DNA from: CAZHTF01 sp964535305
GTDB lineage: Bacteria > Planctomycetota > Phycisphaerae > UBA1845 > Fen-1342
NCBI GenBank assembly: GCA_964535305.1
Contig: CAZHTF010000002.1
Coordinates: 62,001 to 126,000, forward strand
DNA length: 64,000 bases
Direction of reading: 5' to 3'
A program made the position numbers and the translations under genes. The notes below the pieces were generated by a model, which ran no database searches, had not been told where the DNA came from, and worked only from the letters and a program-made list of their open reading frames with translations. Shown piece by piece: positions 18,111-26,583 of this stretch (within the stretch, counting starts at the first letter, position 1; every line of letters begins with the position of its first letter).

Positions 18111-19999
18111 CGCGGCTGCTCCGCGCCGAAGCTCTCGGAGAGCCCGCGCAGGCCGGCGAGCGCGTACGCCAGCAGCGTGAGCGCCAGCACGCCGACACTC
18201 ACCCAGCCGATCCAGATCAGCGGCGTTCGAAACGCGAACGCGCGGCCCAGGGCGCCGGCCAGGGCCGGGTCGCTCGTGTGCAGCTCGAACATGCGGGTCG
18301 GTCCGCCGGGCGCGTCGCGCATGTCGGCGGGAATCACGGACCCAAAGTAAATCGGGGCGTCCGCGCTGTGACAATCCGCGCAGCCGCGCGCGCCCAGCGA
18401 CTGCGCCGCCGGCCGCACATCGTGCGCCAGCGACCAGCGATAGGCGGCGGCGCCGGGTTCGGCGGTGACTTGCAGCCGCCCGTCCCCGCCGAGCTGGTAC
18501 AAGCGCCCGTCGCGGACATAGACGGCCGGGCCACCATCGCCGGCCAGTTGCTTGAGCAGCGCGGAGATCTCGGCGTCTGCCAGTGGTGCGACCGGCTCGC
18601 CGGCGCGCGGCTTGGCCCGCGTCATGACCTTGTTTGCCGCGGCCTGGAGCGCAGCGGGCGCAATTGCCTCCAAGTAATCCGCGCGCAGCCGGGCCCAGTA
18701 CGCCGGCCACATCTGCCGGAACGGCGCGATGCGGCCATCCAGGTCGCGGGCGAAGACCGGGGCAACGATCAGCGGCGGCGAGCGCTCGTCGCGCTCCTTG
18801 CTGGCGATACCCAGACCATGCGCCATCGAGGTCTGCACGCGCAGTGTGTTGCCCACCGGCCACGGCCCGCTATGACACGCGGTGCAGCTCAGCTTCTCAA
18901 AGTGCAGCGGCGGCAGTCCGCGATGCTGCGGATGCGGCGCGGCGCACAAGCCGCCGCGCGGGCCGAGGTGGCAGCCTTCGCAACTGTACGCATCGCGGGC
19001 GCCGTCGCCCATCAGCCGCGCCTCGCCGCGGAAGCCGCGCACCATGTCGTGATCAATGCCATGCCGATGGCAATCGCTGCAGGAAAGCCCGGCGGAGATG
19101 TGCACGTCGCCGGCGTGCCGCTCAGGCGCCAGCGACACATCGCCGATCCACTTCTGCGAATGGCAGAACTCGCAGCGATCCGCGGCGGGTCGGCGGGTGA
19201 TGTCGAAAAAGACGCGCTCGTCGGCGTCAAAGCGATTGGGGTCGTACACGACCTTCGGCAGGCTCGCGGCGCCGCTCGCCGGCGCCAGCGGGTCAAACTC
19301 CTCCGGCACCGCCTTCACCTCGCCGCGGATCGCGGCCAATCCGAGGGCGGCGGTCGCGGACCAGCGCAGGTTCTGAGCGGCGATCTGCCGGGCCGCCTCG
19401 GCCGCGTCGTACGCCGCGCTCTGGCTGTGGCAGGTCATGCAGTCGATTTCGCGCGTGCCTGCGAGCTGCCAGCGGGCTTTTTCGGAGCTGGCTTCGGTTT
19501 CCGCCACCGTTAGCTCGGCCTCTCCGCCGCCGGGCATGTGCCGCCCGAAGCGCTGTGTCATCTGCCAGGCCGACAGCGCCGCGCCCGGCAGGCTCGTGCC
19601 GAACCAGCCGCGATGAGACATTGGAAGCTGCAGCCCGAGCCGCGGCTCAAACAGAATCCATGGCTCAGAGGGTCGCCCGGGCGGGATTTCCGAGCGCGTC
19701 GCGTTGAAGTGCCACCCGCTGCTTATCCGCGCGTATTCATGACACTTCCCGCAGGTCACGCGCGGCGAATAAGGCTGCGGATCCGCGTCGGTCGGACTGA
19801 TCGCGCGCCCGTCGGCGTCATAGAGCGTCAGCCGATGCACGTACGCCGATCCACTGTCGCTGCGAAGCTGCCGGGCCGCAGTAGCTGATGCCGCTGGCGG
19901 CGCGTCCGGCGCTTGCGCCTGGCAAATCGCCGTGAACAGCGCCAGCAGCGGCGCCAGGGCGGCGGACAGCGGGAAATCCAAGCTGCGCCGGCCGGTCAT
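18107..19999 (-). CDS. Heptaheme cytochrome c, membrane-anchored
   Basis: A 630-residue exported cytochrome with seven CxxCH sites whose first Cys is at about 83, 187, 276, 307, 340, 372 and 540. A further CAAPH at 352 looks like a lost eighth site. The signal peptide ends in AICQAQA and a single C-terminal helix (LIWIGWVSVGVLALTLLAYAL) anchors it. Conserved HPQH and HFEKLSC surround the last clustered haems. ATG at 19999 has AAGGG upstream; a GTG at 20026 is the alternative. It overlaps cytochrome b by 4 bp, so the two probably form a quinone-linked electron-transfer pair. The terminal acceptor or donor is unknown. Confidence 0.9.
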   Translation of the reverse strand: MTGRRSLDFPLSAALAPLLALFTAICQAQAPDAPPAASATAARQLRSDSGSAYVHRLTLYDADGRAISPTDADPQPYSPRVTCGKCHEYARISSGWHFNATRSEIPPGRPSEPWILFEPRLGLQLPMSHRGWFGTSLPGAALSAWQMTQRFGRHMPGGGEAELTVAETEASSEKARWQLAGTREIDCMTCHSQSAAYDAAEAARQIAAQNLRWSATAALGLAAIRGEVKAVPEEFDPLAPASGAASLPKVVYDPNRFDADERVFFDITRRPAADRCEFCHSQKWIGDVSLAPERHAGDVHISAGLSCSDCHRHGIDHDMVRGFRGEARLMGDGARDAYSCEGCHLGPRGGLCAAPHPQHRGLPPLHFEKLSCTACHSGPWPVGNTLRVQTSMAHGLGIASKERDERSPPLIVAPVFARDLDGRIAPFRQMWPAYWARLRADYLEAIAPAALQAAANKVMTRAKPRAGEPVAPLADAEISALLKQLAGDGGPAVYVRDGRLYQLGGDGRLQVTAEPGAAAYRWSLAHDVRPAAQSLGARGCADCHSADAPIYFGSVIPADMRDAPGGPTRMFELHTSDPALAGALGRAFAFRTPLIWIGWVSVGVLALTLLAYALAGLRGLSESFGAEQPR

Positions 20000-20046
20000 G
20001 CGGACCCTTGGCACCTGCGGCGACACATATGAAGTACGCAGCGGTC

Positions 20047-20937
20047 TTACAGCTTGGTCGGCATCGTCGCCGGCGCGGTCGTCGGCGTGGGCGTCTGGGC
20101 TGGAGCCGGGGCGGGCGACTTCCCCGGAATCGGCGGGGCCGCGAAGGGCGGGGCCGCCACCGGCGTGATTGAGACCGTGCCGCCGCCGGGCAGCGTGCCG
20201 GTGATGGTCGGGGCCGGCGGGCGCATCCGCGTTACGGCCTTGTCATACGCGGCCTGCTGCTCCGCCGTCAGCGCCGCGCGGATGTCGTTCGAGAAGCGCT
20301 GCAACATCTCGGCCCGCTGCGGATCCTCGAGCGCGGCGACCTCATTCACCGTTCGCCGGAAGGTTTCCTTGGTGGTCTCGAGCGCCTTGGCCTGCTCCGG
20401 CGTCAGATTCAGGCCGCGCGCGATCCGCACGATGTCGACCGGGCGCAGGGCGCCGTCCGGGGCGCGCAGCAGCCGCGCCACGGTCTGCTCGTACGTGGCG
20501 CGTTGCGCCGGCGTCAGTGCAGAAACCAGGTCGCGCAGGAATTCCTCTTCGGCCCGCGCGCCAGGCGCCATCAGCCGCAACTGCTCATTGATCTGGTTTT
20601 TCTTCTGCTGATCCCCGGCCTGCTCGGCTGCCTGAAGCTCGGCATAAAGCGCCTTGATCTCCTCGACACGCCGCTGCACAGCCTCCTGTTCCTGCTTGAT
20701 ATCGGAATCGAAGCGCGTGAACAGTCCCTCGACGTGCTTACTTTCCTCAGCGCTCAGCTCAAGCTGGCTGACGATGTAGCGCAGCTTCTCCTGACCCGCG
20801 AGCACACGCTGCGTCGTCTTGCGCGGCGGCGGCTGGCCCGGCCCGGCCGAAGGCTGAACTGTGAGCTGGCCAATCGCTGTCAGCGGCGCGGCGAGCAGCA
20901 GCAGCGCCAGCGGTAGTCTCGAAATCACACGTCGCAT
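20047..20937 (-). CDS. Secreted Spy/LTxxQ-like helical protein
   Basis: A 296-residue exported protein starting at 20937 (MRRVISRLP) with a clear signal peptide. The body is strongly helical and charged, with four Spy/CpxP-like phrases: LELSAEES, LTPAQRATYE, LTPEQAKALE and LTAEQQAAYD. The last 60 residues are Pro/Thr/Ala-rich and disordered. Such proteins in other bacteria are periplasmic chaperones or metal/stress sensors; that role is only suggested here. It is the first gene of the cytochrome operon, 47 bp before the heptaheme gene. Confidence 0.65.
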   Translation of the reverse strand: MRRVISRLPLALLLLAAPLTAIGQLTVQPSAGPGQPPPRKTTQRVLAGQEKLRYIVSQLELSAEESKHVEGLFTRFDSDIKQEQEAVQRRVEEIKALYAELQAAEQAGDQQKKNQINEQLRLMAPGARAEEEFLRDLVSALTPAQRATYEQTVARLLRAPDGALRPVDIVRIARGLNLTPEQAKALETTKETFRRTVNEVAALEDPQRAEMLQRFSNDIRAALTAEQQAAYDKAVTRMRPPAPTITGTLPGGGTVSITPVAAPPFAAPPIPGKSPAPAPAQTPTPTTAPATMPTKL

Positions 20938-21209
20938 GCAAGATCTCCGTACCACAAGATTCCCGCCAGACCCAGAGAATTCCCGAGAACTTCAAGGATA
21001 GGTCAAGCCGTGCGGCGAATCAACGTGCTAGCGGTTCCACACGCGTGGCGTCTGGCGCAGCGAGCGTCGCACCTGCGAGCGAGCCGCGTCCGTAACTCCG
21101 AATGGGTCGCGGGATGTCGCTGCGGGCGCAGCGCGCGTGCGGACAAGGCTTCGACGAGCCGCCGGCGGGTGATCGATTGCGATCCAGTCGGGCCGGCCAG
21201 ATCAACGCC

Positions 21210-21221
21210 TGAAACGTTACA
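21210..21221. promoter_or_regulatory. LacI-family operator-like palindrome
   Basis: TGAAACGTTACA is a 12-bp palindrome around a central CG with one mismatched pair (A-A at positions 3/10). This is the shape of LacI/GalR-family operators. It lies about 100 bp upstream of the lacI-family start and about 35 bp before a TTGACG box, so it could mediate autoregulation. Confidence 0.5.
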
Positions 21222-21244
21222 TTAACAATCCGAAGAAATTTCTA

Positions 21245-21272
21245 TTGACGCCACATCGTCCCAACAATTATC
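21245..21272 (+). promoter_or_regulatory. Possible lacI promoter
   Basis: TTGACG (21245-21250) is followed by AATTATC (21266-21272) with a 15-16 bp spacer. The AT content is well above the window average. The -10 match is only moderate. Confidence 0.35.
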
Positions 21273-21283
21273 GTGCGTTTCAG

Positions 21284-21313
21284 CGTTGTATCTGTTCCAA
21301 GTCTGTTACAACG
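21284..21313. promoter_or_regulatory. Inverted repeat just before lacI start
   Basis: CGTTGTA and TACAACG are exact reverse complements with a 16-nt spacer, ending 9 nt before the chosen ATG. It could be a second operator or a leader hairpin that masks translation initiation. Confidence 0.4.
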
Positions 21314-21322
21314 AGCGTCAAG

Positions 21323-22327
21323 ATGTCGTCCGTTCGGCGAATCGCACAAAGCGCGGGCGTTTCGATCGCGACCGTCTCGCGCGTACTCAATAACAGCCCC
21401 GACGTCAGCATCCCGACGCGCGAAGCCGTGCTGTCTGTCGCAAACCGCGTGGGCTACGCCCGCAGTCGCCTGCGCAAGGCCGCCGACAGCACCATCGGCT
21501 TCGTGCACACCGCCGTCCGAACACTCTCGCACGCATTCGACGCGGCGGTGTTGGACGGCATCGTGCGGGCGGCGGACGAAGCTCGGCACGATGTGCTGAT
21601 CCTCTCGCTACCGCGCGACAGGCAGCAGAACGAGAGTTATCGCCAATATTTCCAGCGCAAGGGCGTCGGTGGCGTAATCCTGCGGACCACCGCAGCCACG
21701 CGGGACGTTTGCCGCGAGATCGCGGCGGACGGCTTCCCTCACGTTGTGATCAGCGAGCAGTTTGACGAGCCGTTCGTCAATTTTGTGGACGGCACCTCTG
21801 CGGATGAAAGCCGTCGCGCGGTGCAGTACCTAATCGGGCTGGGCCATACGCGGATCGCGTTTGCGATGCACAATGTTCCTGACCGCGACCATCTGGACCG
21901 TCTCGAAGGCTATCGGCGGGCGTTGCAGGCCGCCGGGATCGAGCCCGACGAGCGCGTGCTGTTTCGCCAGCCGGCGAACCTGGCCGGCGGCGCGACGGTT
22001 CTGACCATGGTCATGAACATGCCCGAGCGGCCGACGGCCCTGTTCTCAGCCGACCCGGCGCTGGCGATTGGCGCAATCAAGAAGGCGCACGAGTCGGGTG
22101 TGCGCATCCCGCAGGATCTTTCGATCGTCGGGTTCGACGACACCGACGTGCGCTTCAGCGTGCACCCGACGCTTACCGCCGTCTGCCAGGACGCGGTGGC
22201 GCTGGGCTACGAAGCGGCCCGCTGGATCACGCGCGGCGCGACCCGCGAGCCGCTGCGCAAGACGCTTCCAACGTTTTTCGAGGTGAACGGCTCGGTCGCG
22301 CCGCCTTGCGCCGCGGTCCGGCCCTGA
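21323..22327 (+). CDS. LacI-family transcriptional regulator
   Basis: A 334-residue regulator with the N-terminal helix-turn-helix VRRIAQSAGVSIATVSRVLNN and hinge region, then a periplasmic-binding-like sensor domain (DAAVLDGIVRAADEARHDV; GVGGVILRTTAA; SIVGFDDTDVRFSVHPTLTAV). The start at 21323 (MSSVRRIAQSAG) puts the HTH at the family position; an earlier ATG at 21245 overlaps the promoter region. It heads a rightward set of secreted glycan-active and transport genes, so it is likely the local repressor responding to an oligosaccharide. Confidence 0.9.
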   Translation: MSSVRRIAQSAGVSIATVSRVLNNSPDVSIPTREAVLSVANRVGYARSRLRKAADSTIGFVHTAVRTLSHAFDAAVLDGIVRAADEARHDVLILSLPRDRQQNESYRQYFQRKGVGGVILRTTAATRDVCREIAADGFPHVVISEQFDEPFVNFVDGTSADESRRAVQYLIGLGHTRIAFAMHNVPDRDHLDRLEGYRRALQAAGIEPDERVLFRQPANLAGGATVLTMVMNMPERPTALFSADPALAIGAIKKAHESGVRIPQDLSIVGFDDTDVRFSVHPTLTAVCQDAVALGYEAARWITRGATREPLRKTLPTFFEVNGSVAPPCAAVRP

Positions 22328-22355
22328 TGGGCGAAGTGAGCATGGAGGATTTTCG

Positions 22356-23429
22356 ATGTGCCGTTCCGCAACATGCCCTGATCGCGTACGAAAGCCCGGC
22401 GGCGCTGGGGCGTTCACGCTGATCGAGCTGCTGGTCGTGGTCGCGATCATCGCATTGCTGATCTCGATTCTCCTGCCTTCGCTGCAGGCGGCCCGCGAGC
22501 AAGCCAAGCTGGTCAAATGCCTGGCCAACATGCGCTCCGCCGCCCAGGCCACTGAGAATTTCCGCAACGCGCGCGGCCGGGCGCAAATCGTGACCGACGA
22601 AGTTGGCCTGGCCTCCGCCGACCCGTCGCGTCAACGCTACTCCTACGGCGACGGCGGCGAGCTGATCTCGTGGCCGGTTGCGCTGGCGCAGGGCAACGGC
22701 ATGTCGTTCCGCAACAATTGGGACTGGGGCGTGCGGGCGCGCGACTACGTCGAAGCCCAGTCGCGCGAGTCGTTCATGAAAAAAGACCTGGAGTGGCTGG
22801 TGTGCCCGTCGGACCGCGTCCGCATCGCCACGCCTTACTATGTGCGGAACAAAGGCGGCTCCAACGACGGGCTGCGCGGCGCCGGCGACCCTGGAAACCC
22901 GATCAGTAGCGCGCCGAACATGTCGTACTGGGGCTATCTCAGCTACGGCATCAACGAAGACCTGGTCGGGGCCGAAGTGGCCGAAAGCAACGGTTTCCCC
23001 GCGTGCTTCCGCGTCACCTGGCAGGGCAACAATTGCATCGAATGCCGTGGCGAATTCGGCTACCCGCCGACCTCACCGTGTGGCGGCTCGCGCGACGGCC
23101 GACGGCTGCGCGGCGACTTGGACAAGATCTATCTCCCCGCGGATGTCGGCCTGATCTTCGAGGCCGGTCGCGACGACGACACGCAGTCCATCACCGGCTT
23201 TGCGAACCTGGTCATTAGCGCGCAGGCGCAGGGGCCTTACCTGGGCGATTTCCAGCAGCAGCACAGCGCCCGCATGCCCACCACGCGCCATCCGAAGGGC
23301 GCGATCGACGTGCTGTTCGCCGACATGCACGGCGAGAAGGTCACCCCGACCAAGTTCGGCCCGAACGGACTTCCCACGGAGTACTCGCCGCGTGTGCGAG
23401 TGTCGCCTTACATGCCTGGTTGTGACTAG
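22356..23429 (+). CDS. Prepilin-like protein (type II pseudopilin N-terminus, H-X-DG type)
   Basis: A 357-residue protein with a type IV prepilin leader: a basic start, then GAG before FTLIELLVVVAIIALLISIL (Glu at +5 after the cut). It belongs to the abundant planctomycete group with an N-methylation helix and a large globular domain. Near the C-terminus HPKGAIDVLFADMHG resembles the H-X9-DG motif but has one extra residue and DMH in place of DGH. RBS GGAGG at about 22344. It starts 28 bp after lacI, so it may be cotranscribed. The prepilin peptidase at 2215-3654 could process it. Role unknown; probably surface display. Confidence 0.82.
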   Translation: MCRSATCPDRVRKPGGAGAFTLIELLVVVAIIALLISILLPSLQAAREQAKLVKCLANMRSAAQATENFRNARGRAQIVTDEVGLASADPSRQRYSYGDGGELISWPVALAQGNGMSFRNNWDWGVRARDYVEAQSRESFMKKDLEWLVCPSDRVRIATPYYVRNKGGSNDGLRGAGDPGNPISSAPNMSYWGYLSYGINEDLVGAEVAESNGFPACFRVTWQGNNCIECRGEFGYPPTSPCGGSRDGRRLRGDLDKIYLPADVGLIFEAGRDDDTQSITGFANLVISAQAQGPYLGDFQQQHSARMPTTRHPKGAIDVLFADMHGEKVTPTKFGPNGLPTEYSPRVRVSPYMPGCD

Positions 23430-23471
23430 CGCCGGCGCAAGTGTCGGCCGAGAAAACGGAGGAGGAGTGCG

Positions 23472-24146
23472 ATGATGAAGCGAAGTGGACGACTTGTTTG
23501 TGTGCTGTCACTGGCGACGATGCTGAGCAGCGCGTCGCTCTCGCAGGCGGATGTCGCCGTCACCGTGGATCCGAACCAGACCTGGCTCGGGTTCATGAAC
23601 GTGTTTGACCTGCCGGTGGGCAGCGGCGGGTACGTCTTCGGCAGCCCCTGGGGCACCGGCGACCTGGCCGCGGCGTTCAACGGCCCGAACCTGCGGCTGA
23701 GCCCGAACACGAATACATACAATGCATCCGATCCATTCTGGGTCCAGCCCAACGGCGCCGGCAACAAGTGGATGAATGCCAACATGTACGTCGAGAACCC
23801 GGCCCTGGTCGGCCAGACGATCGTGTTCTCCGGCCAGACATTGCTGAACAACTTCGCGCCCGGCTATACCTCGCGCGCGTTCATCAAGGTCCTGGACCCG
23901 GCGCAGGGCTTCGCGACCATCCTCGAGACGTATGCACCGCTGGTCTCGGGCCAGAACTTCTCGCTGAGCCTCGCCGTTCCGAACACGGCCGGCCTGCTGC
24001 CGCAGTACGGTTTCGTGACCGACGGCGCCAACGCCAACCCGGCCACGGTCGATGCGCTGGGCGGGGCGATCGTCGGCCCGATTCCCGAACCGTCGAGTTT
24101 GCTGCTGGCGTCGCTGGCCGGCATCGTCTTCCTTCGTCGCCGCTAA
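23472..24146 (+). CDS. PEP-CTERM sorted secreted protein, 224 aa
   Basis: An exported protein with a signal peptide ending near ASLSQA and a C-terminal sorting tail: PIPEPSS, a hydrophobic helix (LLLASLAGIVFL) and RRR. This tail targets proteins to an exosortase, which is not in the window. The body is beta-rich with no recognised catalytic motif; NPALVGQTIVFSGQTLLNN suggests a carbohydrate-binding-like fold. GGAGGAG lies 5 nt before the ATG. It is 42 bp after the pilin-like gene, in the same direction. Confidence 0.83.
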   Translation: MMKRSGRLVCVLSLATMLSSASLSQADVAVTVDPNQTWLGFMNVFDLPVGSGGYVFGSPWGTGDLAAAFNGPNLRLSPNTNTYNASDPFWVQPNGAGNKWMNANMYVENPALVGQTIVFSGQTLLNNFAPGYTSRAFIKVLDPAQGFATILETYAPLVSGQNFSLSLAVPNTAGLLPQYGFVTDGANANPATVDALGGAIVGPIPEPSSLLLASLAGIVFLRRR

Positions 24147-24190
24147 GTACAGCGGCCGCGAGATGCGGTTGCATCTGCAGTTGGGTGACG

Positions 24191-24207
24191 TGACGCTCAA
24201 AGCGTCA
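24191..24207 (+). promoter_or_regulatory. Alternative (anti-) hairpin before GH16 gene
   Basis: TGACGCT-CAA-AGCGTCA, a perfect 7-bp stem with a 3-nt loop. Its 3' arm (24201-24207) is also the 5' end of the larger hairpin at 24201-24232, so both cannot form at once. Confidence 0.45.
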
Positions 24208-24232
24208 GGCGGCCTTCGGGCCGCCTGACGCT
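24201..24232 (+). terminator. 14-bp perfect hairpin with TTCG loop before GH16 gene
   Basis: AGCGTCAGGCGGCC and GGCCGCCTGACGCT pair perfectly around a TTCG tetraloop, in the 116-bp gap between the PEP-CTERM and GH16 genes. A T-run is lacking, so it may be a terminator, an mRNA stabiliser or one arm of an attenuator. Confidence 0.55.
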
Positions 24233-24262
24233 TCGGGCTGAGCGCGGGGCGCAGGGGTCAAA

Positions 24263-26506
24263 ATGCCGAAGTCGAGTCCGATTCCGTCGCCGTTCGCGAT
24301 CATCGCCACACTGGCCGCGCTCCTGCTCGCGCCTCCCGCCTCGGCGCAGCTAACCAATGGCGGTTTTGATAGCGCTGGCGGATCGCTGCTGGGGTGGACG
24401 CCCTTTAACAACGGCGCGGGCAACGTGCTGTCGTCGACAACCACGCCGCGCTCGAACCCGAGCTGCGCGAAGGTGTTCGGCGGCTTCAACGGCAATCCGA
24501 ATTACTCGGGGCTGTATCAGAGTGTCGCGACCAGCGCGGGGCAAAATTGGCAGTTATCGGCGCATGTGCGTCACAACGCCGGCGACAGCCTGCAGGGCAC
24601 TTCAAACAAGCTGGTGATGAAAATCGAGTTCTATCGCGTCGTCGGCGGCGCGTATGGCACGGCGGACATGCTGAGCGAATCGCAGGTCGATGCGCTCACC
24701 GCGGCCTCGCCGACCGGCACCTGGCTGCCCGTAAGCTGGCAGGCGCTGGCGCCGCCGCAAGCGGTCGAAGCGCGGGTCAGCTTTGTTTTCGTGCAGGTCA
24801 GTTCCGCGGGCGGCGCGGCGCTGCTGGATGATGTGAGTTTCACCTCCAATACGACCCCGGCAAGCTGGGCGCTGATCTGGAGCGACGAATTCGACGGTCC
24901 GTCGGTTGACCCGCTGCGCTGGCGGATCGAAGACCGCCATCTGATCAAGAACGCCGAGCTGCAGTACTACGCCCCGGATGAAGTCTACATTCAGAACGGG
25001 ACGCTCGTACTCCGCAGCCGCAACCGCGTCTATTCCGGCTTCGACAGCAACGGCAACTGGGGAACGTACAACTACACCTCCGGCTTGGTCGAAAGCCAGG
25101 GACGCTTCGGCATGGCGTACGGACGCATCGAGGTGCGCGCCAAGCTGCCTTCCACGCGCGGGCTTTGGCCGGCCCACTGGATGCTCCCGACCTCCGGCCT
25201 TTGGCCGCCAGAGATCGACATCATGGAGCTGCTCGGGCACGAGCCGACGCGCATCTACATGACGCATCACTGGGGCTCCTGGCCAAACGTGCAGAGCAAC
25301 GGCGGGACGTACGTCGGACCGAACTATTCGCAAGGATTCCACACGTTTGCGGTGGAATGGTCTCCAGCCCGGATCGACTGGTTCATCGATGGCGTGCAGC
25401 GTTTCAGCAGCAGCGTCTCGATTCCGGCCGAGCCGTTCTACATCATTCTGAACACCGCGGTGGGCGGGAATTTCCCGGGGAATCCGGATGGATCGACCGT
25501 CTTCCCGCAATATCACGAAATTGACTACGTGCGCGTCTACGTACCGGCCGACCCGGGCGCAGCGACGGTCAGCGGCGTCGACACGACGCGCCGCGGGGCC
25601 CTGGCGGACGGCACGCTGAGCAGCGCTGAGTACGCCGTCGCGTTCAGCGGGATCAACAGCGGCTTTGGCGACCGGCTGGGAGCGCAGTCGCGGCTGTGGC
25701 TGGATTCGTCGGCGGACGGCCGGCTGAACCTGGCGATCGAGTCGCGCACGGCATGGCCAGCGCCCAGCGCGTACGGCGCGGTGATCTACGTCGATTCGAT
25801 CCCGGGCGGCTTTGCGTCGACGTACGAGCTGCGCGATGTCGCCGATCGCTCGCGACGGCTCGCGTCGGGCAAGGGCAGCGCCGGGCAGCGTTCGGATCTG
25901 TACTTCGCGCCGGGCTTCCGGGCCGATTTTGCGATTGTGCTCGAAGACACGGCCGCCACCGTCTACCGCCTCGACCGCGCGGCGCACACGCGGCTGAACG
26001 CGGCCGGCTTGAACGCTAGCAGCGACCTGCTGGGCGGCCGCGAGCTGGCGTATCAGAGTGATGCCGGCACGCTGCGCGAGCTGCATTTGCCAGCGAGCCT
26101 GCTGGGGCTGAGCGGCAGCGCGCCGGCGAACGCGCCGCGGCTGCTCGCGACGCTCTTGAATGGCGACAACGCATTTCGCACGAACGAATTTGTTGGCGCC
26201 GCGCCGGGCAATGCCTGGGATGCGTTCAATCCTGGCGCGGGGCCGGCGCTGCTCAAGAGCGGCGATTTCGCGAGCTTTACGCTCACGCCGCCCAGCAACT
26301 GCGGCGCGGGTTGCGGCTCAGCTTCGAGCAGTGCGGATTTTGACTTTGACTGTGACGTGGATTCGGCCGATCTCGGCGTGCTGCTCGCGTTCTATCGCAC
26401 GACGGAGCTGGTGAACCGCGATCACGGCGACGCCGACGGAGACGGCGACGTTGACGAAGCCGATCTCGGCCTGTTGTTGAGTTTTTATGCGGCAGCCTGC
26501 CCGTGA
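24263..26506 (+). CDS. Secreted GH16 beta-glucanase (laminarinase-like) with dockerin
   Basis: A 747-residue exported enzyme. The signal peptide ends at PPASAQ. Residues 30-195 form a CBM-like beta-sandwich (NGGFDSAGGSL). Residues about 200-430 are GH16 with the catalytic E317-I-D-I-M-E322 (nucleophile and acid/base), GLWPAHWMLP and a closing HEIDYVRVY. ExDxxE with the extra Met is the laminarinase/beta-1,3-glucanase form. A 240-residue beta-rich unknown domain follows. The C-terminus has two dockerin-type loops (DFDCDVDSADLG and DADGDGDVDEADLG), ending ACP. It likely attacks beta-1,3- or mixed-linkage glucan outside the cell and starts the local sugar pathway. Confidence 0.92.
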   Translation: MPKSSPIPSPFAIIATLAALLLAPPASAQLTNGGFDSAGGSLLGWTPFNNGAGNVLSSTTTPRSNPSCAKVFGGFNGNPNYSGLYQSVATSAGQNWQLSAHVRHNAGDSLQGTSNKLVMKIEFYRVVGGAYGTADMLSESQVDALTAASPTGTWLPVSWQALAPPQAVEARVSFVFVQVSSAGGAALLDDVSFTSNTTPASWALIWSDEFDGPSVDPLRWRIEDRHLIKNAELQYYAPDEVYIQNGTLVLRSRNRVYSGFDSNGNWGTYNYTSGLVESQGRFGMAYGRIEVRAKLPSTRGLWPAHWMLPTSGLWPPEIDIMELLGHEPTRIYMTHHWGSWPNVQSNGGTYVGPNYSQGFHTFAVEWSPARIDWFIDGVQRFSSSVSIPAEPFYIILNTAVGGNFPGNPDGSTVFPQYHEIDYVRVYVPADPGAATVSGVDTTRRGALADGTLSSAEYAVAFSGINSGFGDRLGAQSRLWLDSSADGRLNLAIESRTAWPAPSAYGAVIYVDSIPGGFASTYELRDVADRSRRLASGKGSAGQRSDLYFAPGFRADFAIVLEDTAATVYRLDRAAHTRLNAAGLNASSDLLGGRELAYQSDAGTLRELHLPASLLGLSGSAPANAPRLLATLLNGDNAFRTNEFVGAAPGNAWDAFNPGAGPALLKSGDFASFTLTPPSNCGAGCGSASSSADFDFDCDVDSADLGVLLAFYRTTELVNRDHGDADGDGDVDEADLGLLLSFYAAACP

Positions 26507-26583
26507 GTCGGCGGGCGTGGCCTGGCGAATCAGGAACCGACCGGAAGCGGGATAAAGCGAATCAACCTCGAGGAGTCTGATCG

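Larger units (their letters stand above)
20938..21322. other. 385-bp divergent intergenic region, cytochrome operon / lacI
   Basis: The half near the cytochrome operon is GC-rich and shows nothing clear. The half near lacI is much more AT-rich from about 21205 on, and carries a LacI-type operator-like palindrome (21210-21221), a TTGACG box (21245) with an AT-rich -10 region, and an inverted repeat (21284-21313). No gene is seen. Confidence 0.6.

Noticed and set aside
17571..18863. 430-codon leftward frame running from within the cytochrome c gene into cytochrome b
   Set aside because: Only the last 179 codons, from ATG 18110, look like protein; the rest is the heptaheme gene in another frame.
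24602..26086. 494-codon minus-strand frame under the GH16 gene
   Set aside because: Antisense of the GH16 coding region; Arg/Gly/Ala-rich with no domain.
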